The position numbers and the translations under genes were made by a program. Of a DNA stretch of 64,000 nt, positions 27,581 through 37,466 are shown in pieces (positions within the stretch are counted from its first letter, which is position 1; every line of letters starts with the position of its first letter). The stretch spans positions 186,001 through 250,000 of the forward strand of contig NZ_CP039903.1 in assembly GCF_005221385.1 (NCBI RefSeq). Direction: 5' to 3'. Below the pieces are notes generated by a model, which saw only the letters and a program-made list of their open reading frames with translations, was not told where the DNA came from and made no database searches. The stretch comes from Agrobacterium tumefaciens (GTDB lineage Bacteria > Pseudomonadota > Alphaproteobacteria > Rhizobiales > Rhizobiaceae).

Positions 27581-28698
27581 TGCAGCACAAGCTCCGCCTG
27601 AAGGGCGCCGGCGGATTTGATGCCTTGCAGGATGGATATGATGCCATCCGCCTTGAGCCCGATGCTGTTGAGACCGGCAACCAGCGTGCGAAGATCAGGA
27701 CCTTCGACAATGGCGACCTTGCTGCCTTCCTGCAGCGCCATGATGTCCGTCTGTGGCTGCACGGCGGTCTGGCCGCGCGAGAAGGGTTCCGGCTGGATGA
27801 CCTGCGGCGATTCCGTCACCTGCACGGTCAGCGTTCCATAGCTGACGGCAACGCGGGAGATGCGCACATCCGCGCCGATGACGATCGTGCCGGTGCGTTC
27901 GTTGATCACGACCTTGGCGGGCGTATCCGTCTCCACCGTCAGGTTCTCGATTTCCGCCATCAGCCGGGTGAGGTCAGCGGTGCGGGGTTTCTGCACCGCG
28001 ATTTCCTGCGAATCGCGCGGCTCGGCGATACCATCGCCGTAGCGGGCGCGGGCAAAGGCGTTGACAACGTCCGCAACACGCACCGCAGTCGAGAAATCGG
28101 GATTGCGCAGCTGAAGGACCAGATTGACCGAATCCTTGAATTTGGACGGCAATTCACGCTCGATGATCGCGCCGTTCGGCACGCGCGCGGATGTGGTGAC
28201 GCCCTGCGTCAGCGTCGCGGCATCGCCCTGCGCCGAAAAGCCGTTGACGATCAGCGCTCCCTGCGCAACCGCATAGATCTGCCCGTCCGCGCCGGAAAGC
28301 GAGGTCATGATCAGCGTGCCGCCGCGAAGCGAAGAGGCGTCGCCAAGCGAACTGACCGTCACGTCCACACGGCTGCCGGGGCTGGCGAAGGGCGGCAGAT
28401 TTGCCGTCACCATCACGGCGGCGATGTTCTTGGCATTCGACTGGCCGCCCTGCGTGGTGATGCCGAGGTTCTGCAGCATCGCGCGCATGGATTGTTCGGT
28501 GAATGGCGAGGAGCGCAGGCTGTCGCCCGTGCCCTGGACGCCGACGACGAGACCGTATCCGATCAACTGGTTGTCGCGTCCGGCCTGCAGCGATGCGATA
28601 TCCTTGATACGGGATGTATCGGCGTGGGCTGCGGGTACGGGAAGGAACGGCTGGGCCGAAAACAGAATGGCCGCGGCCAGGATACGAAGCAATCTCAT
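27577..28698 (-). CDS. flgI: Flagellar P-ring protein FlgI
   Basis: FlgI forms the periplasmic P ring. The 373-residue precursor has a signal peptide (to about residue 26, AHA), then SRIKDIASLQAGRDNQLIGYGLVVGV (start of the mature protein), GTLIMTSLSGADGQIYAVAQGA, NERTGTIVIGADVRIS and the C-terminal LNSIGLKADGIISILQGIK. All are family hallmarks. It follows flgA, with which it overlaps by four bases. Confidence 0.97.
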   Translation of the reverse strand: MRLLRILAAAILFSAQPFLPVPAAHADTSRIKDIASLQAGRDNQLIGYGLVVGVQGTGDSLRSSPFTEQSMRAMLQNLGITTQGGQSNAKNIAAVMVTANLPPFASPGSRVDVTVSSLGDASSLRGGTLIMTSLSGADGQIYAVAQGALIVNGFSAQGDAATLTQGVTTSARVPNGAIIERELPSKFKDSVNLVLQLRNPDFSTAVRVADVVNAFARARYGDGIAEPRDSQEIAVQKPRTADLTRLMAEIENLTVETDTPAKVVINERTGTIVIGADVRISRVAVSYGTLTVQVTESPQVIQPEPFSRGQTAVQPQTDIMALQEGSKVAIVEGPDLRTLVAGLNSIGLKADGIISILQGIKSAGALQAELVLQ

Positions 28699-29183
28699 TT
28701 CGCCATCACCTGAATGGTTCCGTCCTTCATGACCGTGCCGCTGACCATCACGCCGGAATCGATGTTGCGCACACGCACCACCTCACCAAGCGAGCCGTCG
28801 GTCATCGGCGTTCCCGAGGCCATCAGCGTCATGTTGCCGATGGTGAAAACGAGCTTGACGCTGGTACCGCGCACCACCAGCGACGCTTCGCGCAGGGCGG
28901 CGACCGGGATCGTGCGGCCGGGAAGCAGGGTCTGCTTGGAGATCATGCCCTCAACTTCGCTGATGTCGGTCGCGTAGCCCGAGGAAATGTTGGGATTGGT
29001 CACTTCCACCGGTTTCACCTGGTCGGACGAGATGGTTTCGCCCGGATAGATGGTGCGTGTGGGAACCAGCGCCATCGGCGCCTGGGCGAAAGCCGGCGCC
29101 ATGGCAACAAGTGAAAAGGCAGACGCCAGGCACATACGGACGAGCGCCGTTCTGCAGCTGTTATTTTTTCGGCCAAACCTCAT
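28695..29183 (-). CDS. flgA: Flagellar P-ring assembly chaperone FlgA
   Basis: FlgA is the periplasmic chaperone for FlgI. The 162-residue protein has a signal peptide (about 1-33, ending AFA), an SAF-like domain starting RTIYPGETISSDQV, and the C-terminal GEVVRVRN and GTVMKDGTIQVMAK typical of FlgA. It is short compared with enterobacterial FlgA (about 219), as is usual in Rhizobiales. It lies 20 bases after flgG and is coupled to flgI. Confidence 0.92.
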   Translation of the reverse strand: MRFGRKNNSCRTALVRMCLASAFSLVAMAPAFAQAPMALVPTRTIYPGETISSDQVKPVEVTNPNISSGYATDISEVEGMISKQTLLPGRTIPVAALREASLVVRGTSVKLVFTIGNMTLMASGTPMTDGSLGEVVRVRNIDSGVMVSGTVMKDGTIQVMAK

Positions 29184-29203
29184 GTCCGCCTGCCTTTCCG
29201 TTC

Positions 29204-29992
29204 TTACTTCAGGTTCTTGCTGACAATCGATGCCATTTCGTCAGCGGTGGTGATGACCTTGGAATTCATCTCATAGGCGCGCTGCGCCGTGATCAGGTCG
29301 GTGATTTCCTTGACGGCATCGACGTTCGAGCCTTCAAGGTAGGATTGCTTGATGTAGCCGTAGCTCGGATCGTCGGGCACGCCGATGACCGCGTCGCCGG
29401 AAGCCGGCGTCTGGGCAAAGAGGTTGTCGCCGAGCGGCTTCAGACCGGCTTCGTTGGCGAAGTTGGCGATGGTCAGCTGGCCAAGTTCGGTGAAGTCTGC
29501 GGCGTTGCCGATACGGGCCGTCACCTGACCCGTGCGGGTAACGGTGATGTCCTGCGCGTCGGTCGGGATGTTGATGTTGGGAATGACATTGTAGCCATCG
29601 ACCGTCACCAGATTGCCGTCGGCATTCTTGTTGAAGGCGCCGGCGCGGCTGTAGAGCGTCGAACCATCAGCCGCTTCGATCTGGAACCAGCCCTGTCCGA
29701 TAATCGCCACGTCGAGTTTGTTGCCGGTCTCGATCAGGTTGCCCTGGGTGTGAATGTTGCGGACGGCAGACGTCTGCACGCCGAGACCGATATTGGCGCC
29801 TTCCGGCACGATCGCCTGATTGGCGCGGTTCGGCACGCCCTGCATGCGCTCCGTCTGGTAGAGCAGATCGGTGAACTCCGCACGCGCGCGCTTGTAGCCG
29901 GTGGTGTTGATGTTGGCGATGTTGTTGGCGATGACTTCCAGATTGGTCTGCTGGGCGTCCATACCGGTGGCGGCGATTGCAAGAGCTCTCAT
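29204..29992 (-). CDS. flgG: Distal rod protein FlgG
   Basis: FlgG builds the distal rod. The 262-residue protein opens [28 protein letters not shown], the rod/hook N-terminal motif, has the FlgG-type [20 protein letters not shown] and closes with [31 protein letters not shown]. Length is that of the family. It lies 18 bases after fliE. Confidence 0.97.
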   Translation of the reverse strand: MRALAIAATGMDAQQTNLEVIANNIANINTTGYKRARAEFTDLLYQTERMQGVPNRANQAIVPEGANIGLGVQTSAVRNIHTQGNLIETGNKLDVAIIGQGWFQIEAADGSTLYSRAGAFNKNADGNLVTVDGYNVIPNINIPTDAQDITVTRTGQVTARIGNAADFTELGQLTIANFANEAGLKPLGDNLFAQTPASGDAVIGVPDDPSYGYIKQSYLEGSNVDAVKEITDLITAQRAYEMNSKVITTADEMASIVSKNLK

Positions 29993-30010
29993 ATCAATAT
30001 TCCCGCTGGG

Positions 30011-30346
30011 CTAGATCTGCATCTTGGTAATGTCGAGATAGGCCGACACGATCTTGTCGCGCAGCGCGATGGCGGTCTGCAGCGATTGCTCGGCCGAAAG
30101 CACGGCATCGACCACTTCACGCGTGTTCGCCTTACCCTGAATGCCTTCGAAGGAGGCGACTTCCGCCTTCTTCAGGTTGTTCATCGCATCCAGCGATACG
30201 TTGCCGAGAACGCTCGCGAAGCTTGCGCCCGTCTGCTGGGCGGGCGTCGTCTGCTGGCTGCCGAAAACGCTTTCGGTCAGCGAGGAGATGTCGCTTGCGC
30301 CGCGCGTGAGCGAAAGGGAACTGAGTTGCTTGATGCCGTCGATCAT
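30011..30346 (-). CDS. fliE: Flagellar MS-ring/rod adaptor FliE
   Basis: FliE links the MS ring and export gate to the rod. The 111-residue protein carries the family C-terminal pattern [19 protein letters not shown] and [24 protein letters not shown] with a final QI. The position between flgC and flgG is the standard order. It overlaps flgC by four bases. Confidence 0.95.
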   Translation of the reverse strand: MIDGIKQLSSLSLTRGASDISSLTESVFGSQQTTPAQQTGASFASVLGNVSLDAMNNLKKAEVASFEGIQGKANTREVVDAVLSAEQSLQTAIALRDKIVSAYLDITKMQI

Positions 30347-30762
30347 TGCGATGCCTTCAGAAGGTCGATGGTGGAAGCGACGAGGTCGCGTGTCTGGCGG
30401 ATGACCTGAAGGTTGGCGTCATAGCTGCGGTTGGCTTCGCGCATGTCGGCCATTTCGATCAGGATGTTGACGTTCGGCATCTTCACCATGCCGTTTGTGT
30501 CGGCGGCCGGGTTGCCGGGGTCGTATTCGTTGACGAAGTCACCACGGTCGACGCCGAGCTTCTTCACCGTCACGCGCTCCACACCGCTGACGCGGTCGAG
30601 CTCGGAACCGAAGGTAACGGTCTTGCGGCGATAGGGGTCGGCGCCGGGGGTGTCGCCGGTCGATCTGGCGTTGGCGATGTTTTCGGACACGACGCGCAGT
30701 CGGGTGGACTGCACCTCCAGGCCGCTGCCCGCGATCTTGCTCGCCGCACTCAAGGGATCCAT
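30343..30762 (-). CDS. flgC: Proximal rod protein FlgC
   Basis: FlgC is a proximal rod subunit. The 139-residue protein has the N-terminal motif [13 protein letters not shown] (LQVQS-type, here [17 protein letters not shown]), [24 protein letters not shown] [20 protein letters not shown] and the C-terminal [18 protein letters not shown]. It is three bases downstream of flgB. Confidence 0.96.
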   Translation of the reverse strand: MDPLSAASKIAGSGLEVQSTRLRVVSENIANARSTGDTPGADPYRRKTVTFGSELDRVSGVERVTVKKLGVDRGDFVNEYDPGNPAADTNGMVKMPNVNILIEMADMREANRSYDANLQVIRQTRDLVASTIDLLKASQ

Positions 30763-30765
30763 GGT

Positions 30766-31158
30766 TTACCTCTTAACCGTCATCAGCATCATGCGATGGA
30801 AGGATTTGACGAGATTGGCGTTCAGGTCGTACTGCCGCTTGATCTCGCCCGTCTTGGTCATTTCCTCAGCAAGCGCGACCGAATTTCCGGACTCCTGCAT
30901 GCCGATCTCGTTATTGACCGGGTTGTCGCGCACGGCGATATTTTCGCTGAGGTTGCTCGCGCCAAAATGGGCGGGATGGGTCTTTGCCATGCCGACCTGC
31001 TGGCTGGTGGCCTGCATGACCGCTTCGAAAGGGCTGACATCCTTGGCGTGGAACTTGGGGGTGTTGGCGTTGGCGATGTTGGTCGCCACGACTTCCTGCC
31101 TCACGCTCAGCCATTCCGCTTGGCGGGATGCCAGATCGAACAGTTGAATCGGTTGCAT
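30766..31158 (-). CDS. flgB: Proximal rod protein FlgB
   Basis: FlgB is a proximal rod subunit and heads the ten-gene minus-strand unit. The 130-residue protein shows LASRQAEWLSVRQEVVATNIANANTP, the rod signature, and ends LNANLVKSFHRMMLMTVKR. The ATG at 31158 is chosen because GGAG lies seven bases before it; an upstream ATG would add 12 residues. A strong terminator for the preceding gene lies upstream, so flgB must have its own promoter between 31160 and 31265. Confidence 0.95.
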   Translation of the reverse strand: MQPIQLFDLASRQAEWLSVRQEVVATNIANANTPKFHAKDVSPFEAVMQATSQQVGMAKTHPAHFGASNLSENIAVRDNPVNNEIGMQESGNSVALAEEMTKTGEIKRQYDLNANLVKSFHRMMLMTVKR

Positions 31159-31264
31159 AGACTTCTCCATCTCGTATGGCCCGAACCTAAGCACCTAATC
31201 TTGCGTCAGACTTGCGGGGAGGGGCAAAGAAGCCGAACGGCGGAAGAACGGCCATCCGTGAAAC

Positions 31265-31301
31265 AAAAAAGGCGCGCCGGCAGATGCGGCACGCCTTTTT
31301 C
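31265..31301 (-). terminator. Terminator after the 31319-31882 gene
   Basis: An inverted repeat AAAAAGGCGYGCC with an 8-9 base loop and a T run on the minus strand (TTTTTTGTTTC). It separates the upstream membrane-protein gene from flgB. T runs on both sides. Confidence 0.85.
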
Positions 31302-31318
31302 AAGGAAGAAAAAATTGT

Positions 31319-31882
31319 CTACTTTTCAGGACGATAGGTTTTACCCGAGGACGTTTCGATCTGCCATTCGCCGCCGCGTTGCTCGATCTTGGTCAGAAGC
31401 GCATTGTCTGGCAGGGTGGAGCCGACCCGCACCATATACATGCCCGATCCATCCTCGATCAGCGCGCGGCCGTTGGAAACATGCAGCAAACGGAAGGAAG
31501 TCTGACCGGGGAAAGGCTGGTCTTCCACGCCGGCGGCAAGATCGTTCTGCTTTTCCTTGCCGCTGGCGTTGACTGTCGCCGTCGTCAGCATATCAGGCAG
31601 TTCGGCCGGTTGCGGCATGTCTTCCTTGTTGCGGTTGGTCATGGCCATCGGCGAAACGCTGAAGACTTCCCGGGGGCCTGTGTGGGGCAGGTCGCGTGTG
31701 CGGTCACCGCCCGCCACCTTTATTCCAAACTTGTCTTCATTGAAGAACACATACCAGGGGAAAAAGGCCGCAGCTGCGGCAAGTCCAATTCCCGTCCAGG
31801 CCAGAATGCGGTCCAACGTGAAGAAAGGCGGCTGCGACCGTGTATCCTCGACGTCGCCATTGTCGATCTTTTTCTTTTTCAC
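31319..31882 (-). CDS. Conserved flagellar-cluster membrane protein of unknown function
   Basis: A 187-residue protein with a basic N-terminus (MKKKKIDNGD), one membrane helix (about 26-46, with WTGIGLAAAAAFFPWYVFF) and a periplasmic domain. The C-terminal 65 residues have a small beta-fold look (RVGSTLPDNALLTKIEQRGGEWQIETSSGK) that recalls pilus- or secretion-type periplasmic domains. It lies four bases after fliI and is closed by a terminator, so it ends the DUF1217-flgF-fliI unit. Homologues sit beside fliI in rhizobia as far as I know; no function is established. Confidence 0.82.
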   Translation of the reverse strand: MKKKKIDNGDVEDTRSQPPFFTLDRILAWTGIGLAAAAAFFPWYVFFNEDKFGIKVAGGDRTRDLPHTGPREVFSVSPMAMTNRNKEDMPQPAELPDMLTTATVNASGKEKQNDLAAGVEDQPFPGQTSFRLLHVSNGRALIEDGSGMYMVRVGSTLPDNALLTKIEQRGGEWQIETSSGKTYRPEK

Positions 31883-31886
31883 GGTG

Positions 31887-33293
31887 TCAGCCTCTCATTC
31901 TCGGGTTTACCTGCGGCTGATTGTTCTGCACTCCGCCACGTAGCGCTGTCGCGAGATCAGCATAGGCGTCCTGCGCCGCCGGCTCGTTCGGAAGCTGTTT
32001 CAGCGTTTCATAGATGATCGGGACCTGCTTTACCGCCATGTCGAGATCGGGATCGGTGCCGGGGCGATAGCCGCCGATGAGGCGCAGATCCCGCGTTTCC
32101 TCGAAGCGATGCACCAGCGCCTTCAGGCGCGAGACCAGCTTTTCCTGATCCGGCGTCCAGGCCTTCTTGGCAAGACGCGAGATCGAGGCGAGCGGATTGA
32201 TCGGCGGATAACGGCCTTCTTCGGCAAGGCTACGATCCAGCACGATATGGCCGTCGAGAATACCGCGGGTCGAATCGGCAATCGGATCATTGTGGTTGTC
32301 GCCATCCACCAGAATGGAGACGATGGCGGTGATGGTGCCGGTGCCTTCGGCGCCGGGGCCGGCCCGCTCCAGAAGGCGCGGCAGTTCGGTAAAGACCGAG
32401 GCCGGATAACCGCGCGCAACCGGCGGCTCGCCCGAAGCAACCGCCACTTCGCGGATCGCATGGGCGAAACGGGTGACGCTGTCGATGATAAGAAGAACGT
32501 TGTCGCCCTTGTCGCGGAAGTGCTCGGCAATGGTGACGGCGGAAAGCGGGGCCATCTTGCGCAGCATCGGGCTTTCATCGCTGGTGGCAACGACGGCGAT
32601 GGACTTGCTCATGTTTTCGCCCATCGTGTCTTCGATGAATTCGCGCACTTCGCGTCCGCGTTCGCCGACGAGCGCGATCACTACCTTGTCGAAGGCGTCG
32701 GCCTTGGCGAGCATCGACAGCAGCGTGGATTTGCCGACGCCTGAGCCGGCGAAAATGCCGAGACGCTGGCCGAGACACAAGGGAGAGAAAATATCGATTG
32801 CCCGCACGCCGGTCTTGAAAGGCGTCTCCACGCGCTTGCGCGTCATGGATGGTGGCGCGTTGTTGGAGATCGAACGGCGCTCTGTACCGGAGGAAAGCGG
32901 CCCCTGGCCGTCGATGGGTTCGCCAAGCGCATTGATTGTGCGCCCGCACCAGCTGTCGTCAGGCGCAACACGGAAAGCGCCCTTGCGGATGACGGTGTCG
33001 TGAATGCCGATCGGTTCACCGGGTTCGATGGGGCAGACATAGCAGATATCCGGCTCCACGCGCACGACTTCGCCGAGATGGATGCCGGTCGTGCTGCGAT
33101 GGGCGACGAACTCGCCGAGCCTCACATGCCGCGACAGGCCGGAAACCGTATAGTGTCCGGCGGCGATGGTACGGACATGGCCGCCCGGCGCCACCGAAAA
33201 CTCCGGATCGGCATAGTGTCCGGCGAGGCTCGCCAGCTGGGCAAGTTTCGGTGAAATCGCCTCAGCCGAGAGCATGGGTTCCGGCATTGTCAT
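31887..33293 (-). CDS. fliI: Flagellum-specific export ATPase FliI
   Basis: FliI is the hexameric ATPase of the flagellar export machine. The 468-residue protein has the Walker A AGSGVGKST (about 182-190), Walker B VLLIIDSVTRFAHAIR, GERGREVREFIED and the YPPINPLASISRL segment of the family. The start at 33293 has AAGGAA seven bases upstream, just after the flgF stop. Co-transcribed after flgF and a DUF1217 gene. A FliH-like protein is encoded at 42027. Confidence 0.97.
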   Translation of the reverse strand: MTMPEPMLSAEAISPKLAQLASLAGHYADPEFSVAPGGHVRTIAAGHYTVSGLSRHVRLGEFVAHRSTTGIHLGEVVRVEPDICYVCPIEPGEPIGIHDTVIRKGAFRVAPDDSWCGRTINALGEPIDGQGPLSSGTERRSISNNAPPSMTRKRVETPFKTGVRAIDIFSPLCLGQRLGIFAGSGVGKSTLLSMLAKADAFDKVVIALVGERGREVREFIEDTMGENMSKSIAVVATSDESPMLRKMAPLSAVTIAEHFRDKGDNVLLIIDSVTRFAHAIREVAVASGEPPVARGYPASVFTELPRLLERAGPGAEGTGTITAIVSILVDGDNHNDPIADSTRGILDGHIVLDRSLAEEGRYPPINPLASISRLAKKAWTPDQEKLVSRLKALVHRFEETRDLRLIGGYRPGTDPDLDMAVKQVPIIYETLKQLPNEPAAQDAYADLATALRGGVQNNQPQVNPRMRG

Positions 33294-33304
33294 TGCTCAG
33301 TTCC

Positions 33305-34039
33305 TTAACGCGCGCCGCCAAGCGTCTTGATGCCTTCGCCGAAGGTGGATTCGGTATCGCGCATCAGCGAGGAAATGCTCTCGAAGGCCCGGTTGACCTG
33401 AATGAGCTGCGTCATCTGGGAAATGCCATTGACGTTCGACTGCTCGAGATAGCCCTGAACGACGCCGACCTCGTGATCGTTGACGACCGGTGTCGGCTGG
33501 GCCACGGGCTTCACGCCGCTATTGGGATGGCGCAGGAAACCTTGCGAGAAATCCGCCTTGAAGATGCCGAGCGTGGCGACGATATTCTCGTTCTGCCTGA
33601 TGGCACCGTCGAGCCCGACGGTGATCGGTCCGCCATTCGGATTGAGCTGGATGGGACCACCACCCGCATCAAGGACCGGATAGCCATTCGAAGAGATCAG
33701 CGCGCCGTCCGGGCGCATGGTGAAACGGCCGTCGCGGCTCAGAATCTGGCCATCAGGCGTGTCCATCGAGAACCAGGCGTCGCCCTTGATGGCGAAGTCG
33801 AAGGAATTGCCGGTCTGCTCGAAAGCGCCCTGGCGGGTGGAGAGATAGTCGTTACCCTGTGAAACGAAGGCCACCTTGGCATTCATGTCATTGTGGTTCT
33901 TGGCGACCATTTCGTCGAACTTCACTTCGGAGCCACGGAAGCCGACCGTGTTCACATTCGCCATATTATCGGAAATGGTGGTGAGACGGCGCTCCAGCGC
34001 GATTTGCGAGGACAGGGCGACATATAGTCCGGATTGCAT
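33305..34039 (-). CDS. flgF: Proximal rod protein FlgF
   Basis: FlgF is a rod subunit between proximal and distal parts. The 244-residue protein opens with MQSGLYVALSSQIALERRL and TISDNMANVNTVGFRG, has the FlgF-type GDAWFSMDTPDGQILSRDGRF, and ends LEQSNVNGISQMTQLIQVNRAFES. It starts one base after the stop of the DUF1217 gene and 11 bases before fliI. Confidence 0.95.
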   Translation of the reverse strand: MQSGLYVALSSQIALERRLTTISDNMANVNTVGFRGSEVKFDEMVAKNHNDMNAKVAFVSQGNDYLSTRQGAFEQTGNSFDFAIKGDAWFSMDTPDGQILSRDGRFTMRPDGALISSNGYPVLDAGGGPIQLNPNGGPITVGLDGAIRQNENIVATLGIFKADFSQGFLRHPNSGVKPVAQPTPVVNDHEVGVVQGYLEQSNVNGISQMTQLIQVNRAFESISSLMRDTESTFGEGIKTLGGAR

Positions 34040-34040
34040 A

Positions 34041-34820
34041 TCATTTGCCTCCGAGTTTCAGGGAGTTGATGGAAATCAGCAGGTCCGGGGAAATGCCGTA
34101 GCCGCTGGAGGAGCCGAAGACGGCCAAGGGGTCGTAGGTCGTTGAGGGGTTTTGCATTTCCCACATGATGGTGAAACGCTCGAGCAGCTTGCCGACCTTT
34201 TCAGGATCCTGCAGATCCTTGATCTTGATGGATTTTTCGATGAGAGCGGCCTGTTTCTCAACACTCGCAGCGGCAAACTCGTCAGGCAGGTTGAAGGCTG
34301 TGCGGAACACCTGCGCGAGCGCGTCATCGGCCAGGAAATCCATGCCTGATTTGATCGCCGGCGCCTTGCGCTCGAAATAAAGGGCAAGGCGGACGCCGTT
34401 ATTATCATCGCCGGCTGTCTGTTCCAGCGTCTGGCGGGTATATTTCTCGATGGTGCCCGATTGTGCAGCCTCGGTCGCGGTCGCAGCTTTTCCAAGCTCG
34501 GCAAAATTCAGTGATTTCGCCAGATCCGCGTAACGATTGTCGGAAAGCTTGTTGGCGAAGGCATCCTTGTCCGAGGTGCCTTCCGTCAGCACCTTGCGGA
34601 TGAAGGCTTTCGCATAGGCCATGTCCTCGAGGCCATGGGCTTTCAACGCATAATTATAAAGGCGTGTATCGGCCATGAAGTCGTCGATGGATTTCACATC
34701 GCCGATCTTCGCGCGGTAATATTCGGTTTCGCGCGCCACGTCAGGCTGCTTCGACACGCGCTCAAGCGACTTGCCGATGTCCTGACTGATCAGTCTGTAG
34801 CTGGTGTAGGTGGAAGTCAC
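34041..34820 (-). CDS. DUF1217 flagellar-locus protein
   Basis: A 259-residue protein, mostly helical, of the DUF1217 family, which is tied to flagellar loci in Alphaproteobacteria. Visible: YRLISQDIGKSLERVSKQ at the N-terminus, DTRLYNYALKAHGLEDMAYAK, and NRYADLAKSLNFAELG. The GTG at 34820 is the likely start; the frame further upstream lacks coding character. It is the first gene of the unit with flgF and fliI and divergent from motA. The role is unknown. Confidence 0.85.
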   Translation of the reverse strand: MTSTYTSYRLISQDIGKSLERVSKQPDVARETEYYRAKIGDVKSIDDFMADTRLYNYALKAHGLEDMAYAKAFIRKVLTEGTSDKDAFANKLSDNRYADLAKSLNFAELGKAATATEAAQSGTIEKYTRQTLEQTAGDDNNGVRLALYFERKAPAIKSGMDFLADDALAQVFRTAFNLPDEFAAASVEKQAALIEKSIKIKDLQDPEKVGKLLERFTIMWEMQNPSTTYDPLAVFGSSSGYGISPDLLISINSLKLGGK

Positions 34821-35005
34821 TGAACCGCCGCTCTCGTTTGATCCCGATCTCGAGGCGCACGTCCGCCTTTGCCGGCATATTGCCGTAGCTTGCTTGTGCG
34901 AAACTGGTTGCCGGAGAAGCATGAAAGAGGCGTAGCGGACAGGTTCACGCAAGCCACATTTTCTAGAGATGGCGGCATGGAACACTGTTCGGGCGTGGTC
35001 GATCA

Positions 35006-35878
35006 ATGAATATTGTAATTGGACTTATAATCACCTTCGGCTGCATCATCGGCGGCTACATGGCGATGGGCGGCCATCTGGACGTCCTCATCCAGCCGTT
35101 CGAACTGTTGATTATCGGCGGAGCGGGGCTTGGCGGCTTCATCATGGCGAACCCGATGAAGGTCGTGAAAGATTCGGGCAAGGCGCTCGGCGAGGCCTTC
35201 AAACATTCGGTTCCGAAGGAGCGCAATTATCTCGACGTGCTCGGCGTGCTTTATTCGCTGATGCGCGATCTGCGCACGAAATCGCGCAACGAGATCGAAG
35301 CGCACATCGACAATCCGGAAGAATCCTCGATCTTCCAGTCGGCGCCCTCGGTTCTGAAGAACAAGGAACTGACCTCGTTCATCTGCGACTACGTTCGCCT
35401 CATCATCATCGGCAATGCCCGTAGCCACGAAATCGAGGCGCTGATGGATGAAGAAATCGAAACCATCCTCTACGACAAGCTGAAGCCTTACCACGCGATC
35501 ACCACCATGGGCGATTCCTTCCCCGCCATCGGTATCGTCGCGGCGGTTCTCGGCGTCATCAAGGCCATGGGCAAGATCAACGAATCGCCGGAAGTGCTGG
35601 GCGGCCTGATCGGCGCCGCACTCGTCGGCACCATGCTCGGCATCATCCTGTCCTACTCGATCTGCAACCCGCTCGCATCGCAGGTCAAGATCGTCCGCTC
35701 CAAGCAGCACCGCCTCTACATCATCGTCAAGCAGACGCTGATCGCCTACATGAACGGTTCAGTGCCGCAGGTCGCGCTTGAATACGGCCGCAAGACCATC
35801 TCCAACTACGAGCGGCCGTCCATCGACGCCGTCGAGCAGGAGATGATGAATCCCGGCGGCGAAAACAAGGCGGCATGA
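35006..35878 (+). CDS. motA: Flagellar motor stator protein MotA
   Basis: MotA is the proton-channel subunit that generates torque against FliG. The 290-residue protein has four membrane helices: two N-terminal (about 3-20 and 30-50) and two central ([18 protein letters not shown] and [18 protein letters not shown] regions). The conserved charged cytoplasmic loop ([17 protein letters not shown]) faces FliG. It overlaps fliM by four bases, opening the motA-fliM-fliN-fliG unit. MotB is encoded 7 kb away. Confidence 0.97.
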   Translation: MNIVIGLIITFGCIIGGYMAMGGHLDVLIQPFELLIIGGAGLGGFIMANPMKVVKDSGKALGEAFKHSVPKERNYLDVLGVLYSLMRDLRTKSRNEIEAHIDNPEESSIFQSAPSVLKNKELTSFICDYVRLIIIGNARSHEIEALMDEEIETILYDKLKPYHAITTMGDSFPAIGIVAAVLGVIKAMGKINESPEVLGGLIGAALVGTMLGIILSYSICNPLASQVKIVRSKQHRLYIIVKQTLIAYMNGSVPQVALEYGRKTISNYERPSIDAVEQEMMNPGGENKAA

Positions 35879-36834
35879 CCATGGTAAAAGCTGCAGCGCA
35901 AAGAGCCCCCACCATCGACACGGCCCTGCTCGCGCAACTCACCGGTGGGCTTTCCGATCGCAAGACGATCGCCAGGATCGGTTCCGATATCGGCCATCTC
36001 TACAGCGAATTCCTGCCTGATATCTTTCACAGCGAGACCGGCATCGCGATCGATGTCGAATATATCGGTTCCGAATCGGGGCTGATGACCGATCTCATCG
36101 CCAATGTCGGGCACAACGTCTCGGTTGCCGATTGTTCGCTGCGCAACTGGTGCCCCAATTTCATGATGGCGGTCGGCAACGGCTTTGTCATCGCGCTCAT
36201 GGAGCGCATGCTGGGTGCTGCACCCGACACCATCGGCGAACCTGACGAGCGCAACCTGTCGCATATCGAACTCGACCTTGCGGCCATGGTTCTCGGCCGC
36301 ATCGCGGGCGTGCTGCGTTCGGGCGTCAACGCGCCGGGCGGCTTCGAGGCGACGATCGACCCGCCGTTCAGTGCTAATGGAAAGAGCGCCTTCGACGAGA
36401 TGATTGCCGGCCTTTACGGCGTCAGCATCCGCATGAAGATCGATATCGGCAAGGTTTCGTCGGAGTTTTCTCTCATCGTGCCGCAGCGGCCCCTGCTCAA
36501 GACCTCCATCGTCGCGCCCAAGGCTTCGGCCCAGGCGCTGAAGAAGCAGGAGGAATGGATGGAAATGATCTCGCAGCAGGTGAAGAGATCGCAGGTAACG
36601 CTCGAGGCGCGCATCAAGCTCGAAACGCTGACCTTGCGGACGATTTCCAAACTGGTTGCCGGCGATGTCATTCCGTTTCAGGATCTGAAGCAGGACGATA
36701 TCGGCGTCGAGGTCAGCGCCAACGGCTCCAAGCTCTATAATTGCGAATTCGGCAAGTCCGGTGAGCGCTACATGGTTCGGGTGAAGAACAATGTCAGCAC
36801 GGACGACGAGATTTTGCGACATTTGATGGGTTAA
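35875..36834 (+). CDS. fliM: Flagellar motor switch protein FliM
   Basis: FliM is the C-ring switch protein that binds CheY-P. The 319-residue protein has an N-terminal region more diverged than in E. coli (the usual LSQxEIDALL peptide is not evident; [19 protein letters not shown] is found instead), the GxxG-bearing central part and a C-terminal FliN-like domain ([24 protein letters not shown]). The divergence is normal in rhizobia, which control flagellar speed rather than switching direction. Confidence 0.93.
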   Translation: MTMVKAAAQRAPTIDTALLAQLTGGLSDRKTIARIGSDIGHLYSEFLPDIFHSETGIAIDVEYIGSESGLMTDLIANVGHNVSVADCSLRNWCPNFMMAVGNGFVIALMERMLGAAPDTIGEPDERNLSHIELDLAAMVLGRIAGVLRSGVNAPGGFEATIDPPFSANGKSAFDEMIAGLYGVSIRMKIDIGKVSSEFSLIVPQRPLLKTSIVAPKASAQALKKQEEWMEMISQQVKRSQVTLEARIKLETLTLRTISKLVAGDVIPFQDLKQDDIGVEVSANGSKLYNCEFGKSGERYMVRVKNNVSTDDEILRHLMG

Positions 36835-36899
36835 AATCCTGCCCGCCCTTTTTGGGCTCTGGGCAGGCTGACGCAAGTTTCAAAGGGAATAATCAGCGC

Positions 36900-37439
36900 A
36901 TGGCTACGAAGAAAACACCTCTGACCGATGATGCGGAGCTGCCGTCGCTGGAAGATGCCGGCGACATCGACCAGGCTATCGGCGATCTGCGTGGCGTCCT
37001 CAAGACGGACGCGGAAGGTTCGCTGTCCGATTTTGGCGACTTCGGCGATTTCGGAAGCACGGACGACGCTTCCGATGATACCGACCTTTCCGCCTTCGGT
37101 GGCGGAGCGGCCAGTTTTGCGATGGATGATTTCGCCACCACCCCGCAGGTCGCGGGTGTGAAGGCGCCGCTTGGCAGCGGATTGTCCGAGAACATGGAAC
37201 TGATCATGGACATCCCGATCGATGTCCAGATCGTTCTCGGCACCAGCCGTATGCTGGTTTCGGGACTGATGAGCCTCGAAGAGGGTGCGACGATTGCGCT
37301 TGACCGCAAGATTGGCGAGCCCGTCGAGATCATGGTGAATGGCCGCCGTATTGCGCGCGGTGAGATAACGGTACTTGAAGACGACGATACGCGCTTCGGC
37401 GTAAAATTGATTGAAGTAATGAGTACCAGAAAAGCCTGA
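36900..37439 (+). CDS. fliN: Flagellar motor switch protein FliN
   Basis: FliN forms the lower C ring. The 179-residue protein has an acidic Asp/Gly/Phe-rich N-terminal half ([10 protein letters not shown]) and the conserved C-terminal domain [23 protein letters not shown] with [17 protein letters not shown]. The ATG at 36900 with AGGG before it is preferred to a TTG at 36852. It lies between fliM and fliG. Confidence 0.96.
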   Translation: MATKKTPLTDDAELPSLEDAGDIDQAIGDLRGVLKTDAEGSLSDFGDFGDFGSTDDASDDTDLSAFGGGAASFAMDDFATTPQVAGVKAPLGSGLSENMELIMDIPIDVQIVLGTSRMLVSGLMSLEEGATIALDRKIGEPVEIMVNGRRIARGEITVLEDDDTRFGVKLIEVMSTRKA

Positions 37440-37466
37440 TCCCTGTGGGGACGGAGAGGAAAGACC

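Noticed and set aside
29057..30409. A 450-codon plus-strand frame over flgG and fliE
   Set aside because: It lies opposite well-conserved rod genes and shows no domain.
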